A stretch of 64,000 nucleotides of DNA from JANLTP01 sp031363055. Lineage in GTDB: Bacteria; Pseudomonadota; Gammaproteobacteria; Burkholderiales; Burkholderiaceae_E. This document shows, piece by piece, positions 26,014 to 35,370 of this stretch. Numbering within the stretch: the stretch's first letter is position 1; every line of letters begins with the position of its first letter. A model generated the notes under the pieces. It was not told the origin of the DNA. It saw only the letters and a list, made by a program, of their open reading frames with translations, and did no database searches. The position numbers were made by a program, and so were the translations under genes. Location of the stretch: positions 1-64,000 of the forward strand of contig JANLTP010000077.1 of the NCBI GenBank assembly GCA_031363055.1, given 5' to 3'.

Positions 26014-27488
26014 GTACACTGCGCGACGGCTTGGTTCCAGGCCAGCATGCGTTGTTCAGCGCGGTCGCGATCGCCAGTTGGAAAAAAACGCCGATCCACT
26101 TGCCAGAGGTCGGACAACTCGTCGGTTGATCGGTACACCTGTGCGGTCAGACCGGCCAGGTAGGCTGCACCCAAGGCGGTGGTTTCGACCACCTTTGGGC
26201 GCACCACCGGAATACCGAGCAGGTCTGCTTGGAACTGCATGAGCAGATTGTTGGCACTGGCGCCGCCGTCGACCCGTAACTCACTGACCTTGATCCCCGG
26301 GCTGTCGGCCGACATGGCGGTCAGCAGCGCGGCACTTTGAAACGCGATCGACTCGAGGGCGGCCCGCGCAATGTGTGCAATGGTACTGCCGCGCGTCAGC
26401 CCGGTGATGATGCCGGTGGCATTCGGCTTCCAATACGGCGCGCCGAGGCCGGTGAAGGCCGGAACCATGATCACGCCGCCGCAATCCGGTACCGAGGCCG
26501 CCAGCGCTTCGATGTCGGAGGCCCGCTCGATCGCGTTGATGCCGTCGCGTAACCACTGTACCACCGCACCTCCGATGAAGACGCTGCCTTCGAGGGCGTA
26601 CACCGGGCTCGCGGTTGACTGCGCGGCCGCAGTGGCAATCAAGCCGTGTTCGGAGACGCGCATTTCGGCGCCGGTGTTCATCAACATGAAACAACCCGTG
26701 CCGTAAGTATTCTTGGCCAGACCGGCACTGAAGCAGGCCTGACCGAACAGGGCGGCCTGTTGATCGCCAGCGATTCCGCCGATCGTCAGGCTGGCTCCGA
26801 GTAATTGACTTTCGGTTGCTCCGAAGTCGTGTGCTGACGGATGAACACTGGGCAACAAGGCTGCCGGGATGTCCAATGCCTTGAGTAAAACGCTATCCCA
26901 TTGCTGGGTCCTGATGTTGAACAGCATGGTTCGCGCGGCATTGCTGATATCGGTGGCGTGCACCCGTCCAGCCGTCAAATTCCAGAGCAGCCAGCTATCG
27001 ACGGTACCAAACGCGAGCTCACCGGCCTCGGCTGCCTGCCGCGCGCCGGCGACGTGATCGAGCAGCCAGCGAATCTTGGTGGCTGAAAAATACGGGTCGA
27101 TGACCAGTCCGGTGCGCTGGCGAACCTCAAGCTCGAGGCCGGCCGCACGCAACTCGGCGCACAGCGGTTCGGTGCGGCGGTCTTGCCAGACAATGGCGTT
27201 GGCGATCGGGCGACCGGTTTTGCGCTCCCAGATGATCGTGGTTTCGCGCTGGTTGGTGATGCCGATTGCGGCGATCTCGCCGGGCTTCAGGCCGGCGCGC
27301 GTGATCGCGGTCTGCGCCGTGCTCAATTGTGAATGCCAGATTTCGATCGGATCATGTTCGACCCAACCCGGGCTCGGAAACATTTGCCGAAACTCCCTTT
27401 GTTCAGAGGCCACGATACTTCCGTCGGCCGAGAAGACGATGCTTCGCGAACTTGAGGTACCTTGATCCAATGCCAGCAGATATTTCAC
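25995..27488 (-). CDS. glpK: Glycerol kinase
   Basis: GlpK phosphorylates glycerol to sn-glycerol-3-phosphate. The FGGY-family protein of about 497 residues has the phosphate loop LLALDQGTSSSRSIVF at its start, GITNQRETTIIWERKTGRPI, then NAIVWQDRR, and GGIAGDQQAALFGQACF. The GTG at 27488 is preferred because AAGGGGA lies 6 bases upstream and the protein then starts as other GlpK proteins do; an ATG at 27518 is the alternative. It is divergent from glpD across about 111 bases. Confidence 0.95.
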   Translation of the reverse strand: MKYLLALDQGTSSSRSIVFSADGSIVASEQREFRQMFPSPGWVEHDPIEIWHSQLSTAQTAITRAGLKPGEIAAIGITNQRETTIIWERKTGRPIANAIVWQDRRTEPLCAELRAAGLELEVRQRTGLVIDPYFSATKIRWLLDHVAGARQAAEAGELAFGTVDSWLLWNLTAGRVHATDISNAARTMLFNIRTQQWDSVLLKALDIPAALLPSVHPSAHDFGATESQLLGASLTIGGIAGDQQAALFGQACFSAGLAKNTYGTGCFMLMNTGAEMRVSEHGLIATAAAQSTASPVYALEGSVFIGGAVVQWLRDGINAIERASDIEALAASVPDCGGVIMVPAFTGLGAPYWKPNATGIITGLTRGSTIAHIARAALESIAFQSAALLTAMSADSPGIKVSELRVDGGASANNLLMQFQADLLGIPVVRPKVVETTALGAAYLAGLTAQVYRSTDELSDLWQVDRRFFPTGDRDRAEQRMLAWNQAVAQCTYHSTV

Positions 27489-27599
27489 GACAATTCCCCT
27501 TCGAGCGACAGAAATCACGGCATTCCGGAACCAGCTCTAGTATCGTTCAGTGCCCGGTATCGTTCCGCGTTCGGTCTCATTCAGTGCCTGGTTTTTGAA
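27489..27599. promoter_or_regulatory. glpK-glpD divergent control region
   Basis: This 111-base gap contains the palindrome TTCCGGAA (27523-27530), a direct repeat TTCAGTGCC(C/T)GG at 27546 and 27580, and TATCGTTC twice (27541 and 27558). These are candidate regulator sites serving both divergent genes; no clear -35/-10 pair was found. Confidence 0.4.
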
Positions 27600-29165
27600 A
27601 TGTTCCCTGCCCAACATTGCGACTTTAACGCTGGCGAGCTCTACGATCTGCTGGTGGTCGGTGGCGGCATCAATGGCGCCGGCATCGCGCGCGACGCCGC
27701 CGGTCGAGGGCTGAAGGTGCTACTGTGCGAGCGCGATGATCTGGCCTCGCATACCTCGTCGTCGTCAACCAAACTGATTCATGGTGGCCTGCGCTACCTT
27801 GAGCACTATGAATTCGGGCTGGTTCGAAAGTCCCTCAAGGAGCGCGAGGTATTGCTCAGAAGCGCGCCGCATATCATGTGGCCGCTGCGATTTGTCATGC
27901 CGCATGATCCGTCGATGCGGCCCGCCTGGATGATCCGCATCGGTCTGTTCCTGTATGACCATCTGGCGCGACGCGTGGTGTTGCCAGGCTCGCGTACGGT
28001 GCGATTGGCCCGGCATCCGGCGGGCGAGCCGATCAAGGCCAACTTCGCACGCGCTTTTGTCTATTCGGACGGTTGGGTAGACGATGCTCGTCTGGTGGTG
28101 CTGAACGCCATCGATGCCGCGCAGCGCGGTGCCACCATCTTGACGCGCACAGCCTGTGTTGCGGCTGATCGCCAAAGCGACTACTGGCTGGCCACGCTTC
28201 GCGGCTCGGCGGGCGAACAGCAGGTTCGCGCGCGGTTGCTGGTTAACGCGGCTGGCCCTTGGGCGCACCACTTTCTCGAGCGTGAGGCCAAGCAAAAGAC
28301 CCCCCGAAATCTGCGGCTCATCAAGGGCAGCCACATCATCGTGCCCAAGCTGTTTGATCATGCGCACGCCTACCTCTTTCAGAATCCGGACAAGAGAATT
28401 GTGTTTGCGATTCCGTACGAGCAAAAATTCACGCTGATCGGAACGACTGACATTGAACACCAGGGCGACCCCGGTGCCGCGAAGATCTCGGCTGACGAAA
28501 CGGCGTACCTGTGCAATCTGATCAATCGGTATTTCAAGCGATCAATCAGTCCGACCGATGTGGTGGCCAGTTATTGTGGCGTGCGGCCGTTGCTCGAGGA
28601 CGACAGCGACGACCCATCAGCGATTACCCGCGATTATTCACTCGAGTTGAATGTTGATGCAGCGCCGCTCTTGACCGTTTGGGGCGGCAAGATCACGACT
28701 TTTCGCAAGCTTGCCGAAGAGGCCGTCGATCTTCTTTGGCCGCTGTTGGGCAAGCCGACATCGGCGTCGGCCAGTGCCTGGACTCGCAAGGCCTACTTGC
28801 CGGGCGGCGATTTATCGAAGGCAATCGCGCGAAGTGTTCGACCGGATCTCGATTTTGAAGCCTTCCTGGGCCGGATGCGTCAGACCTACCACTGGTTGCC
28901 AACTGAGCTGATTCATCGGTACGCTCGCGCCTATGGAACCCGGATGAACATGATGCTGGCTGGCGCCACCGGTATCGCCGATCTGGGCGAGCAAGTGGCA
29001 GCCGGTGTTTTCGAGGCTGAGCTCAGTTTCTTGCGTCGAACCGAATGGGCGCAGACGGCTGACGATGTCTTGTACCGGCGCTCCAAATTGGGTCTGCATC
29101 TAAGCGCCAATGAGCGTCAACGAGTGGCCCGATGGATGACCAGCGAAGCCGGCGTGCCCGCTTAG
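27600..29165 (+). CDS. glpD: Aerobic glycerol-3-phosphate dehydrogenase
   Basis: GlpD is a membrane-associated FAD enzyme that oxidises glycerol-3-phosphate to dihydroxyacetone phosphate and feeds electrons to quinone. The product of about 521 residues has the FAD motif VVGGGINGAGIARDAAGRG at 19-37, SSSSTKLIHGGLRYLEHYEF, and the C-terminal domain motif DYSLELNVDAAPLLTVWGGK, then ITTFRKLAE. The ATG at 27600 begins the aligned family start; the longer reading from 27462 overlaps glpK. It pairs with the divergent glpK. Confidence 0.95.
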   Translation: MFPAQHCDFNAGELYDLLVVGGGINGAGIARDAAGRGLKVLLCERDDLASHTSSSSTKLIHGGLRYLEHYEFGLVRKSLKEREVLLRSAPHIMWPLRFVMPHDPSMRPAWMIRIGLFLYDHLARRVVLPGSRTVRLARHPAGEPIKANFARAFVYSDGWVDDARLVVLNAIDAAQRGATILTRTACVAADRQSDYWLATLRGSAGEQQVRARLLVNAAGPWAHHFLEREAKQKTPRNLRLIKGSHIIVPKLFDHAHAYLFQNPDKRIVFAIPYEQKFTLIGTTDIEHQGDPGAAKISADETAYLCNLINRYFKRSISPTDVVASYCGVRPLLEDDSDDPSAITRDYSLELNVDAAPLLTVWGGKITTFRKLAEEAVDLLWPLLGKPTSASASAWTRKAYLPGGDLSKAIARSVRPDLDFEAFLGRMRQTYHWLPTELIHRYARAYGTRMNMMLAGATGIADLGEQVAAGVFEAELSFLRRTEWAQTADDVLYRRSKLGLHLSANERQRVARWMTSEAGVPA

Positions 29166-29318
29166 GATCATTAGTGATCGTCAGCGAGCGTTAGGCTGCG
29201 TCCGGATGTGTCCGGATGTGTCCGGGCACGTAAAGTTGCGTCCGAATGTCTTCGAGACAAATCGTTCCGAAAAACCGTCGAAATGTAGCCCTGCGCTATC
29301 GTGCAAGCGCGCCGTGTG

Positions 29319-29336
29319 CTAAAACCGAAGTTTTAG
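29319..29336 (+). promoter_or_regulatory. Small hairpin abutting the aminotransferase ribosome site
   Basis: CTAAAAC, CGAA and GTTTTAG form a perfect 7-base stem with a 4-base loop. Its last two bases overlap the ribosome binding site AGAGGAGA (29335-29342) of the gene starting at 29347. It could restrict ribosome access, but nothing here shows that it does. Confidence 0.45.
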
Positions 29337-29346
29337 AGGAGACCCC

Positions 29347-30672
29347 ATGGGACATTCGGATCAGCATGTAGGAGCGCAGGCACGGCAACAGTTCTGGATG
29401 CCGTTTTCGCCGAACAAGGAGTTCAAACAGGAACCCCGCATGTTCGTCAAGGCCGAGGGCATGTACCTTTGGACTCCGAACGGCGAAAAACTGCTGGATG
29501 CCTCCTCTGGACTGTTTTGTGTTGCCGCCGGCCATTGCCGAGCTGAAATCGCCGAAGCGGTTTACAAGCAACTGCTCGAACTCGACTACACCATGCCGTT
29601 TACCCGGGCGCAACCGAAAGCGTTCGAGTTGGCCAACCGGATTGCCGAATTTACCCCGGCCGGCTTGAACCGAATTTTCTTCGTGAACTCCGGTTCCGAA
29701 TCGATCGATACCGCCATGAAAATGGCGCTCATGTATCACCGCGTCAAGGGCCAGCCGCAGCGCCAGATATTCATCTCGCGCGAGCGTGCCTATCACGGTG
29801 TCAATTTGGGCGGCGTCGCGTTGGCCGGTATGGCCAATAACCGGCGCGCCTTTGGCGTCGGCCTGGCTGGTGTTTATCACATGCGGCACACCGCCTTGCC
29901 GGAGAATCGATTTTCGGTCGGGCAGCCGACCCACGGTGCGGATCTCGCTGACGATCTGACGCGCTTTTGCACGTTGTATGGCGCCGAGAATATTGCCGCT
30001 GTCTTCGTTGAACCTACCGCAGGCTCGTTTGGCTGCCTACCACCGCCGGTTGGATATCTGAATCGCTTGCGCGAAATCTGTGACGCCAACGGAATCTTGC
30101 TGGTTTTTGATGAAGTCATCACTGGCTGGGGCCGCATGGGCGCGAATTTTGGCGCACAGGCGTTCGGTGTCACGCCCGATCTTCTGACGATGGCCAAGGC
30201 TATGACCAATGGCGCTCAGCCGATGGGCGCAGTCGCCGCGCGCGAGGATATTTACGAGTCGATCACCAACGCCGGGCCGGAGCGCGGTATCGAGTTCTTC
30301 CACGGCTATACCTACTCGGCTCACCCGGCTGCCTGCGCGGCCGGTTTGGCGATGATGGATATCTTTCGCAAGGACGCATTGATCGAGCGTGCGCGCGACA
30401 TGAGTCCGTACTTTCTGGACGGTATGTTCTCGCTCAAGGATCTCGGTAACGTGGTCGATATTCGCGGCATCGGCATGATGGCTGCTGTTGAGTTGGCCGT
30501 TGACAAGACGCCTGGAGCGCGCGGCCACGAAGCGCAAAAGCGACTGTTCGATGCCGGCCTGAATCTGAAGAGCACCGGCGATTCGTTGATTATTGCGCCG
30601 CCGTTCATCAGCGAGCGCAGCCACATCGACTATATTGTTGGCACGCTGCGCGACGTGTTGACGCGACTGTAG
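29347..30672 (+). CDS. Omega-amino acid:pyruvate-type class III aminotransferase
   Basis: This class III pyridoxal phosphate aminotransferase moves amino groups from terminal amines such as beta-alanine or taurine to pyruvate. The 441-residue product has FVNSGSESIDTAMKMALMYH, the cofactor-contact aspartate at about D255 in LVFDEVITGWGRMG and the Schiff-base lysine at about K284 in TMAKAMTNGAQPMG. A strong AGAGGAGA site precedes the ATG. soeA-type genes follow after 51 bases. That neighbour suggests taurine as a possible substrate, but the sequence cannot separate taurine from beta-alanine. Confidence 0.88.
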   Translation: MGHSDQHVGAQARQQFWMPFSPNKEFKQEPRMFVKAEGMYLWTPNGEKLLDASSGLFCVAAGHCRAEIAEAVYKQLLELDYTMPFTRAQPKAFELANRIAEFTPAGLNRIFFVNSGSESIDTAMKMALMYHRVKGQPQRQIFISRERAYHGVNLGGVALAGMANNRRAFGVGLAGVYHMRHTALPENRFSVGQPTHGADLADDLTRFCTLYGAENIAAVFVEPTAGSFGCLPPPVGYLNRLREICDANGILLVFDEVITGWGRMGANFGAQAFGVTPDLLTMAKAMTNGAQPMGAVAAREDIYESITNAGPERGIEFFHGYTYSAHPAACAAGLAMMDIFRKDALIERARDMSPYFLDGMFSLKDLGNVVDIRGIGMMAAVELAVDKTPGARGHEAQKRLFDAGLNLKSTGDSLIIAPPFISERSHIDYIVGTLRDVLTRL

Positions 30673-30723
30673 TATGCAAGTGTTTCATTTAAAAACGGGT
30701 GCCCGGCAAGGGCCGCTGAATCG

Positions 30724-33570
30724 ATGTCCGCCAAGACTCCGCTGACCTTCCACTCGCCTTCAATTCGCACGGACGATGCGAGCCGGCAAAAAATCGAATA
30801 CACGACCTGCTACATGTGCGCCTGCCGATGTGGCATCAAGGTCACGATGCAAGAGGGCAAGATACGATTCATTCAGGGCAATCGTGATCATCCGGTGAAT
30901 CAGGGCGTGCTGTGCGCCAAGGGCAGCGCCGGCATCATGAAGCAGTACTCGCCGGCCAAGCTGAAAGCACCCATGTTGCGCAAGCCAGGCAGCGAGCGCG
31001 GCAGCGGCGAGTTTGAAATCATCTCCTGGGATCGTGCGCTGAGTCTGCTGACCGAGCGGCTCGCCCGCATTCGTGCGACCGATCCGAAGCGGCTGGCGTT
31101 TTTCACCGGGCGCGATCAGATGCAGGCCTTGACGGGCCTTTGGGCGCAGCAGTTTGGCACACCGAACTGGGCTGCGCATGGCGGTTTTTGCTCGGTCAAT
31201 ATGGCGGCCGCTGGCCTCTATTCGATCGGTTTTTCATTCTGGGAGTTCGGGTCGCCGGATTGGGAAAGGGCGCGCTATTTTCTGCTCTGGGGGGTTGCCG
31301 AAGATCACTCGAGTAATCCGATCAAGATCGGGCTCGACAAACTGAAGCGCAATGGCGCCAAGTTTGTATCGATCAATCCGGTGCGTACGGGCTACTCGGC
31401 GATTGCCGACGAATGGATTGCGATCCGCCCGGGCACCGATGGCTTGATGGCGCTGGCGATTGTGCATGTGCTGCTGCAACGCGAGTTGTTCGATACCGAG
31501 TTCCTGATCCGCCAGACCAATGCGCCCTGTCTGGTGATCCAGGAGCCGGGTGCCGCTGATGATGGCTTGCTGGTTCGTAACGATGACGGCCAGGCGTTGG
31601 TCATCGATCAGCGATCCGGTCTGCCAGTGGTTCCCGGTGCCGGCGTGCAGCCGGCCCTGTTCGGCGATTATGAAGTGGACGGTATCGCCTGCAAGACCGT
31701 CATGTCGATGCTCGTCGAGCGCTATACCGATGCACAGTACTCGCCCGCGGCGGTTGCTGATCAATGCGGGGTCGCAGCCGAGGTGATCGAGCGCATTGCA
31801 CTCGAAATGGCTACGGTGGCCTTCGAGCAGGTGATCGAGCTGCCGATTGCCTGGACCGACGTTTGGGGTAATCAGCATGCGAGTGTTCGCGGTCGCCCGG
31901 TCGCGATGTATGCGATGCGCGGCATCTCGGCGCACTCGAACGGCTTTCAGACCTGCCGTTCTCTGCATCTGATTCAAATGTTGTTGGGCGCGCTCGACGG
32001 GCCCGGAAATTTTCGTTCGCGAGCGCCGTTTCCGCGACCGATTCCGCCGCCGCAATTACCCGAAAACAACGCCGATCTGATCGACCGGCCGGATACCGCT
32101 TTGACCCGGCCACCGTTGGGTTTTCCGACCCGCCCCGAAGACCTGGCGATCGATGAGCAAGGCAATCCGCTGCGCCTCGACAAGGCTTACTCGTGGGAAA
32201 GCCCGATTGCGGCGCACGGCATCATGCACATGGTGATTCGCAATGCCGTGCAAGGTGATCCTTACACGATTGATACGCTGATGATGTTCATGGCCAATAT
32301 GGCCTGGAACTCGGCCATGAATACCGAGCAGACCCAGGCCATGTTGCGCGCCAAAAATGCCGATGGCAGCTACAAGATACCGTATCTGGTGGTCAGTGAT
32401 GCGTTTGATTCGGAAATGGTTCGTTTCGCCGATCTGGTGTTACCCGACACCACCTACCTCGAGCGCTTCGATACGATCTCACTCCTGGATCGCCCCATTT
32501 CCGAACCGGATACAGCGGGCGACGCTATTCGGCATCCGATCGTGGCGCTCGATCGCGATGTCAAACCCTGGCAGGAAGTGTTGGTTGAGGTGGCCAGCCG
32601 CCTGAAGTTTCCGGCCTTCACCTTGCCCGACGGCAGCCGCAAGTTCAAGGGCTATGAGGACTTCATTGTGCGCTTCGAGCGCGCGCCCGGGATCGGCTTT
32701 CTGGCTGGCTGGCGCGGCGTCGATGGCAGTCAGTCGCTGGTCGGCGCGCCAAACCCGAATCAATGGCAGGCGTACATCGATAATCAGAGTTTTTTTGCGC
32801 ATCACTGGCCCGATAATCAAAAATACAATCGGGTCATCAACCGCGACTATCTTGAAGTGGCGGCACGTGCCGGTTTTGTGCCGAAGGCCGATCCGATCAT
32901 CATGCAGATCTACTGCGAACCGCTGCAGAAGTTTCGTCTGGCCGGACGCGGTCAATATGCCGGACCGCAACCAGTTCGGGAAATTGATCGGCAGCGCTTG
33001 CGCGACTACTTCGATCCACTGCCGATCTGGTATGCACCGCTTGCGACGGCACGCATCGACGCGTCGGAGTATCGCTTCCATGCGATTACCCAACGACCGA
33101 TGATGATGTATCACTCCTGGGATTCGCAAAACAGTTGGCTGCGCCAGATCATCGGGCAAAATTATTTGTATATGAACGCGGATACGGCCAGCGAGCTTCG
33201 CTTGCGCGACTTCGATTGGGTCTGGGTTGAGTCCCATAATGGGCGCATCCGCTGTCAGCTCAAGACCATGTACGGTTGCGAGCGCAATACGGTCTGGACC
33301 TGGAATGCGATTGGCAAGATGTCTGGCGCTTGGGGGCTGGATAAAAACGCTTCGGAAGCAACGCACGGTTTTTTGCTGAATCACCTGATCAGCGAAAGTC
33401 TGCCGAAAGCGGCGGGCGAGGACGCCTCGCTGACCAATTCGGATCCGATCACCGGTCAAGCCGCCTGGTACGATCTGAAGGTCAAGATCTCGAAAGCCGG
33501 TCCTGGTGAAACTGGTGTCTGGCCGAAGCTCGAGTTCGGTCGTGACAATGACCTGAAGACTGCATCGTGA
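30724..33570 (+). CDS. soeA: Sulfite dehydrogenase molybdopterin subunit, SoeA type
   Basis: This is a large DMSO-reductase-family subunit that, in SoeABC, oxidises sulfite to sulfate on the cytoplasmic face and passes electrons to quinone. The 948-residue product has an N-terminal [4Fe-4S] site (C29, C32, C36, C64; TTCYMCACRCG and GVLCAKGSAG). A probable molybdenum-ligand cysteine is C156 in AAHGGFCSVNMAAAG, and SoeA-like HDSNPIKIGL-type and VSINPVRTGYSAIADEW segments follow. There is no Tat signal, which fits cytoplasmic SoeA. Other family members (thiosulfate or polysulfide reductases) are less similar. Confidence 0.85.
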   Translation: MSAKTPLTFHSPSIRTDDASRQKIEYTTCYMCACRCGIKVTMQEGKIRFIQGNRDHPVNQGVLCAKGSAGIMKQYSPAKLKAPMLRKPGSERGSGEFEIISWDRALSLLTERLARIRATDPKRLAFFTGRDQMQALTGLWAQQFGTPNWAAHGGFCSVNMAAAGLYSIGFSFWEFGSPDWERARYFLLWGVAEDHSSNPIKIGLDKLKRNGAKFVSINPVRTGYSAIADEWIAIRPGTDGLMALAIVHVLLQRELFDTEFLIRQTNAPCLVIQEPGAADDGLLVRNDDGQALVIDQRSGLPVVPGAGVQPALFGDYEVDGIACKTVMSMLVERYTDAQYSPAAVADQCGVAAEVIERIALEMATVAFEQVIELPIAWTDVWGNQHASVRGRPVAMYAMRGISAHSNGFQTCRSLHLIQMLLGALDGPGNFRSRAPFPRPIPPPQLPENNADLIDRPDTALTRPPLGFPTRPEDLAIDEQGNPLRLDKAYSWESPIAAHGIMHMVIRNAVQGDPYTIDTLMMFMANMAWNSAMNTEQTQAMLRAKNADGSYKIPYLVVSDAFDSEMVRFADLVLPDTTYLERFDTISLLDRPISEPDTAGDAIRHPIVALDRDVKPWQEVLVEVASRLKFPAFTLPDGSRKFKGYEDFIVRFERAPGIGFLAGWRGVDGSQSLVGAPNPNQWQAYIDNQSFFAHHWPDNQKYNRVINRDYLEVAARAGFVPKADPIIMQIYCEPLQKFRLAGRGQYAGPQPVREIDRQRLRDYFDPLPIWYAPLATARIDASEYRFHAITQRPMMMYHSWDSQNSWLRQIIGQNYLYMNADTASELRLRDFDWVWVESHNGRIRCQLKTMYGCERNTVWTWNAIGKMSGAWGLDKNASEATHGFLLNHLISESLPKAAGEDASLTNSDPITGQAAWYDLKVKISKAGPGETGVWPKLEFGRDNDLKTAS

Positions 33571-33617
33571 AGATTGCATCATGAGGACGGCATCGTGAGG
33601 ACGGCATCGTGAGGACG
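33562..33617 (+). repeat. Four 14-bp tandem repeats between soeA and soeB
   Basis: Units start at 33562, 33576, 33590 and 33604 (GCATCGTGAAGATT, GCATCATGAGGACG, GCATCGTGAGGACG twice). The first contains the soeA stop. Each of the last three carries a GAGGA ribosome-site-like core, and the last sits 7 bases before the soeB TTG. Confidence 0.92.
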
Positions 33618-33622
33618 GTACA

Positions 33623-34378
33623 TTGAAGCTGGGGCTGGTGGTTGACCTCGATACTTGTGTGGGTTGCCACGCCTGTGCCGTGGCCTGCAAGGAATGGAAC
33701 GGCCAGTCGCTGATGGCCGGTGGCGCGCCCGATTACGATCCGTACGGTGCCGCGCCCTCGGGCGTCTGGTTCAACCGGATTCGGCACTATGAAGTCCTGA
33801 GCGATGAGTTGTTATCGCCGCCGCTGCCGAACCCACGCAAGGGCTGCTCGTCGCATGTATCGATGACTTCGAAGACCGTCAACGTGCCGATGTCCTGCAT
33901 GCATTGTGAGGACGCCGACTGTGTGACCGTCTGCCCGACCGGTGCCTCGTACAAGCGTGCCGAAGACGGCATCGTCATGATCGATCCTGATAAATGCATG
34001 GGCTGCAACTATTGCGCCTGGGCTTGTCCGTACGGCGCCCGCGAACTCGATGAAAACGAAGGGGTCATGCGCAAATGCACCTTGTGCGTCGATCGGATTT
34101 ACGATCAGGCGCTACCGGTTGAGGAGCGTCAGCCGGCCTGCGTTCTGGCTTGCCCGACCCATGCACGCCATTTTGGCGATTTTGATGATCCAAACTCGAA
34201 GGTTTCAATCCTGTCATTGGCGCGCGGCGGCCAGGGACTCATGGATTCGCTGGGTTACAAACCGGTGAATCGATATCTGCCGCCGCGCGATGCACCAGCA
34301 CTAGCTGTCGCTCGCATCAGCGCGATACCGCTGCGCGAGCGCCTGGCGAAATGGGTTAACCGTATCGTTGCCATTTGA
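33623..34378 (+). CDS. soeB: Sulfite dehydrogenase iron-sulfur subunit, SoeB type
   Basis: This four-cluster ferredoxin subunit wires the molybdenum subunit to the membrane anchor. The 251-residue product has four cysteine groups: CVGCHACAVAC (C12-C22), CMHCEDADCVTVCP, CMGCNYCAWACP, and CTLCVDRI pairing with CVLACPTHAR. The start is a TTG with GAGGA 7 bases upstream, so MKLGLVVDLDTC begins exactly at the first cluster, as in DmsB/SoeB proteins. An ATG in the upstream repeat runs into a stop. It lies between soeA and soeC. Confidence 0.9.
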   Translation: MKLGLVVDLDTCVGCHACAVACKEWNGQSLMAGGAPDYDPYGAAPSGVWFNRIRHYEVLSDELLSPPLPNPRKGCSSHVSMTSKTVNVPMSCMHCEDADCVTVCPTGASYKRAEDGIVMIDPDKCMGCNYCAWACPYGARELDENEGVMRKCTLCVDRIYDQALPVEERQPACVLACPTHARHFGDFDDPNSKVSILSLARGGQGLMDSLGYKPVNRYLPPRDAPALAVARISAIPLRERLAKWVNRIVAI

Positions 34379-34416
34379 GCGTGACGCAATGAGCTTGAAC
34401 AAATGACCTTCATTAA

Positions 34417-35358
34417 ATGAAGCCGGCGTTGTCAGTCATATTTTTCACGGTCAGCTCCGGTGCCGGACTCGGTTTGCTTTTTCTGCTGGCGCTGGCGCGA
34501 CTGTTCCATGCGACACCGCCATCGACTCACTGGTGGTGGGCGTTGCTGCTGGCCGCCACGCTGATCACGCTGGGCTTGTTGTCGTCGACCTTGCATCTGG
34601 CCAACCGTAAAAATGCCTGGCGTGCGTTCAGCCGCTTTAGGACCTCCTGGTTATCACGCGAGGGCGTGTTTGCGGTGGCGTTGTATCCGGTGACGATGTT
34701 GTACGCCTGGACGGTGAACCAGCAGTTACGGTGGCTCGAAATGACGCTCGGCGTGGCTGTCATGATCTTGTGTCTGCTGATTCTCTACTGCACCGCGATG
34801 ATCTATGCCTGCCTGAAAACCGTCCCGCGCTGGCGCACCTGGCACACTCGGCTTGCCTATCCGTTGCTGGGATTGATGAGCGGTGCGCTGCTCTTGACGG
34901 CCACCATGCCGCCAGCCGCTGCGCCGGTGGCGGCGCGTATGGCAGTGGCCTTGCTGCTGCTCGGCGCTGCGTTGAAGCTGGCCTTTTTTATTCGCTTCGC
35001 AGACGTTTCGCCCGACACACCGTCGGTCAATGATGCGTTGAATCTGGGCAAGGATACAACCACCGGACGGGCCAATGCGAAAGTGCGTTTGCTCGACGTC
35101 GGCCATTCACACGCAACGTTTCTGACGCATGAATTCGGCTTCGAGCTGGCCCGCCAGAATGCCAGCCTGCTGAAGATCGCATTATTTTTCTTTGGCTTCG
35201 CATTGCCGTTTATCTTGCTGGCGCTGTCGCCACGTCTGGCCGCCATCGCCAGCATCAGTTCATTGCTGGGATTGCTGGTTGAACGATGGCTGTTCTTTGC
35301 CGAGGCCAAACATGTGGTGCGCCTGTATCACGGCCTTTCGATGGGTGAAAAGCAGTAA
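34417..35358 (+). CDS. soeC: Sulfite dehydrogenase membrane anchor, SoeC/DmsC type
   Basis: This quinone-interacting membrane anchor of the DmsC family has about eight hydrophobic helices in 313 residues. Examples are SVIFFTVSSGAGLGLLFLLA, AWRAFSRFRTSWLSREGVFA (the conserved region of this family) and YPLLGLMSGALLLTATMPPA. It completes the three-subunit enzyme with soeA and soeB, 38 bases after soeB. No recognisable ribosome site precedes its ATG, so it may rely on coupling. It converges on the qmcA-type gene. Confidence 0.87.
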   Translation: MKPALSVIFFTVSSGAGLGLLFLLALARLFHATPPSTHWWWALLLAATLITLGLLSSTLHLANRKNAWRAFSRFRTSWLSREGVFAVALYPVTMLYAWTVNQQLRWLEMTLGVAVMILCLLILYCTAMIYACLKTVPRWRTWHTRLAYPLLGLMSGALLLTATMPPAAAPVAARMAVALLLLGAALKLAFFIRFADVSPDTPSVNDALNLGKDTTTGRANAKVRLLDVGHSHATFLTHEFGFELARQNASLLKIALFFFGFALPFILLALSPRLAAIASISSLLGLLVERWLFFAEAKHVVRLYHGLSMGEKQ

Positions 35359-35370
35359 ACAGTCTCCCGA

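Noticed and set aside
32479..33690. Leftward 403-codon open frame opposite soeA
   Set aside because: Antisense shadow of a well-supported molybdopterin subunit; the translation has low-complexity Arg/His-rich composition and no family resemblance.
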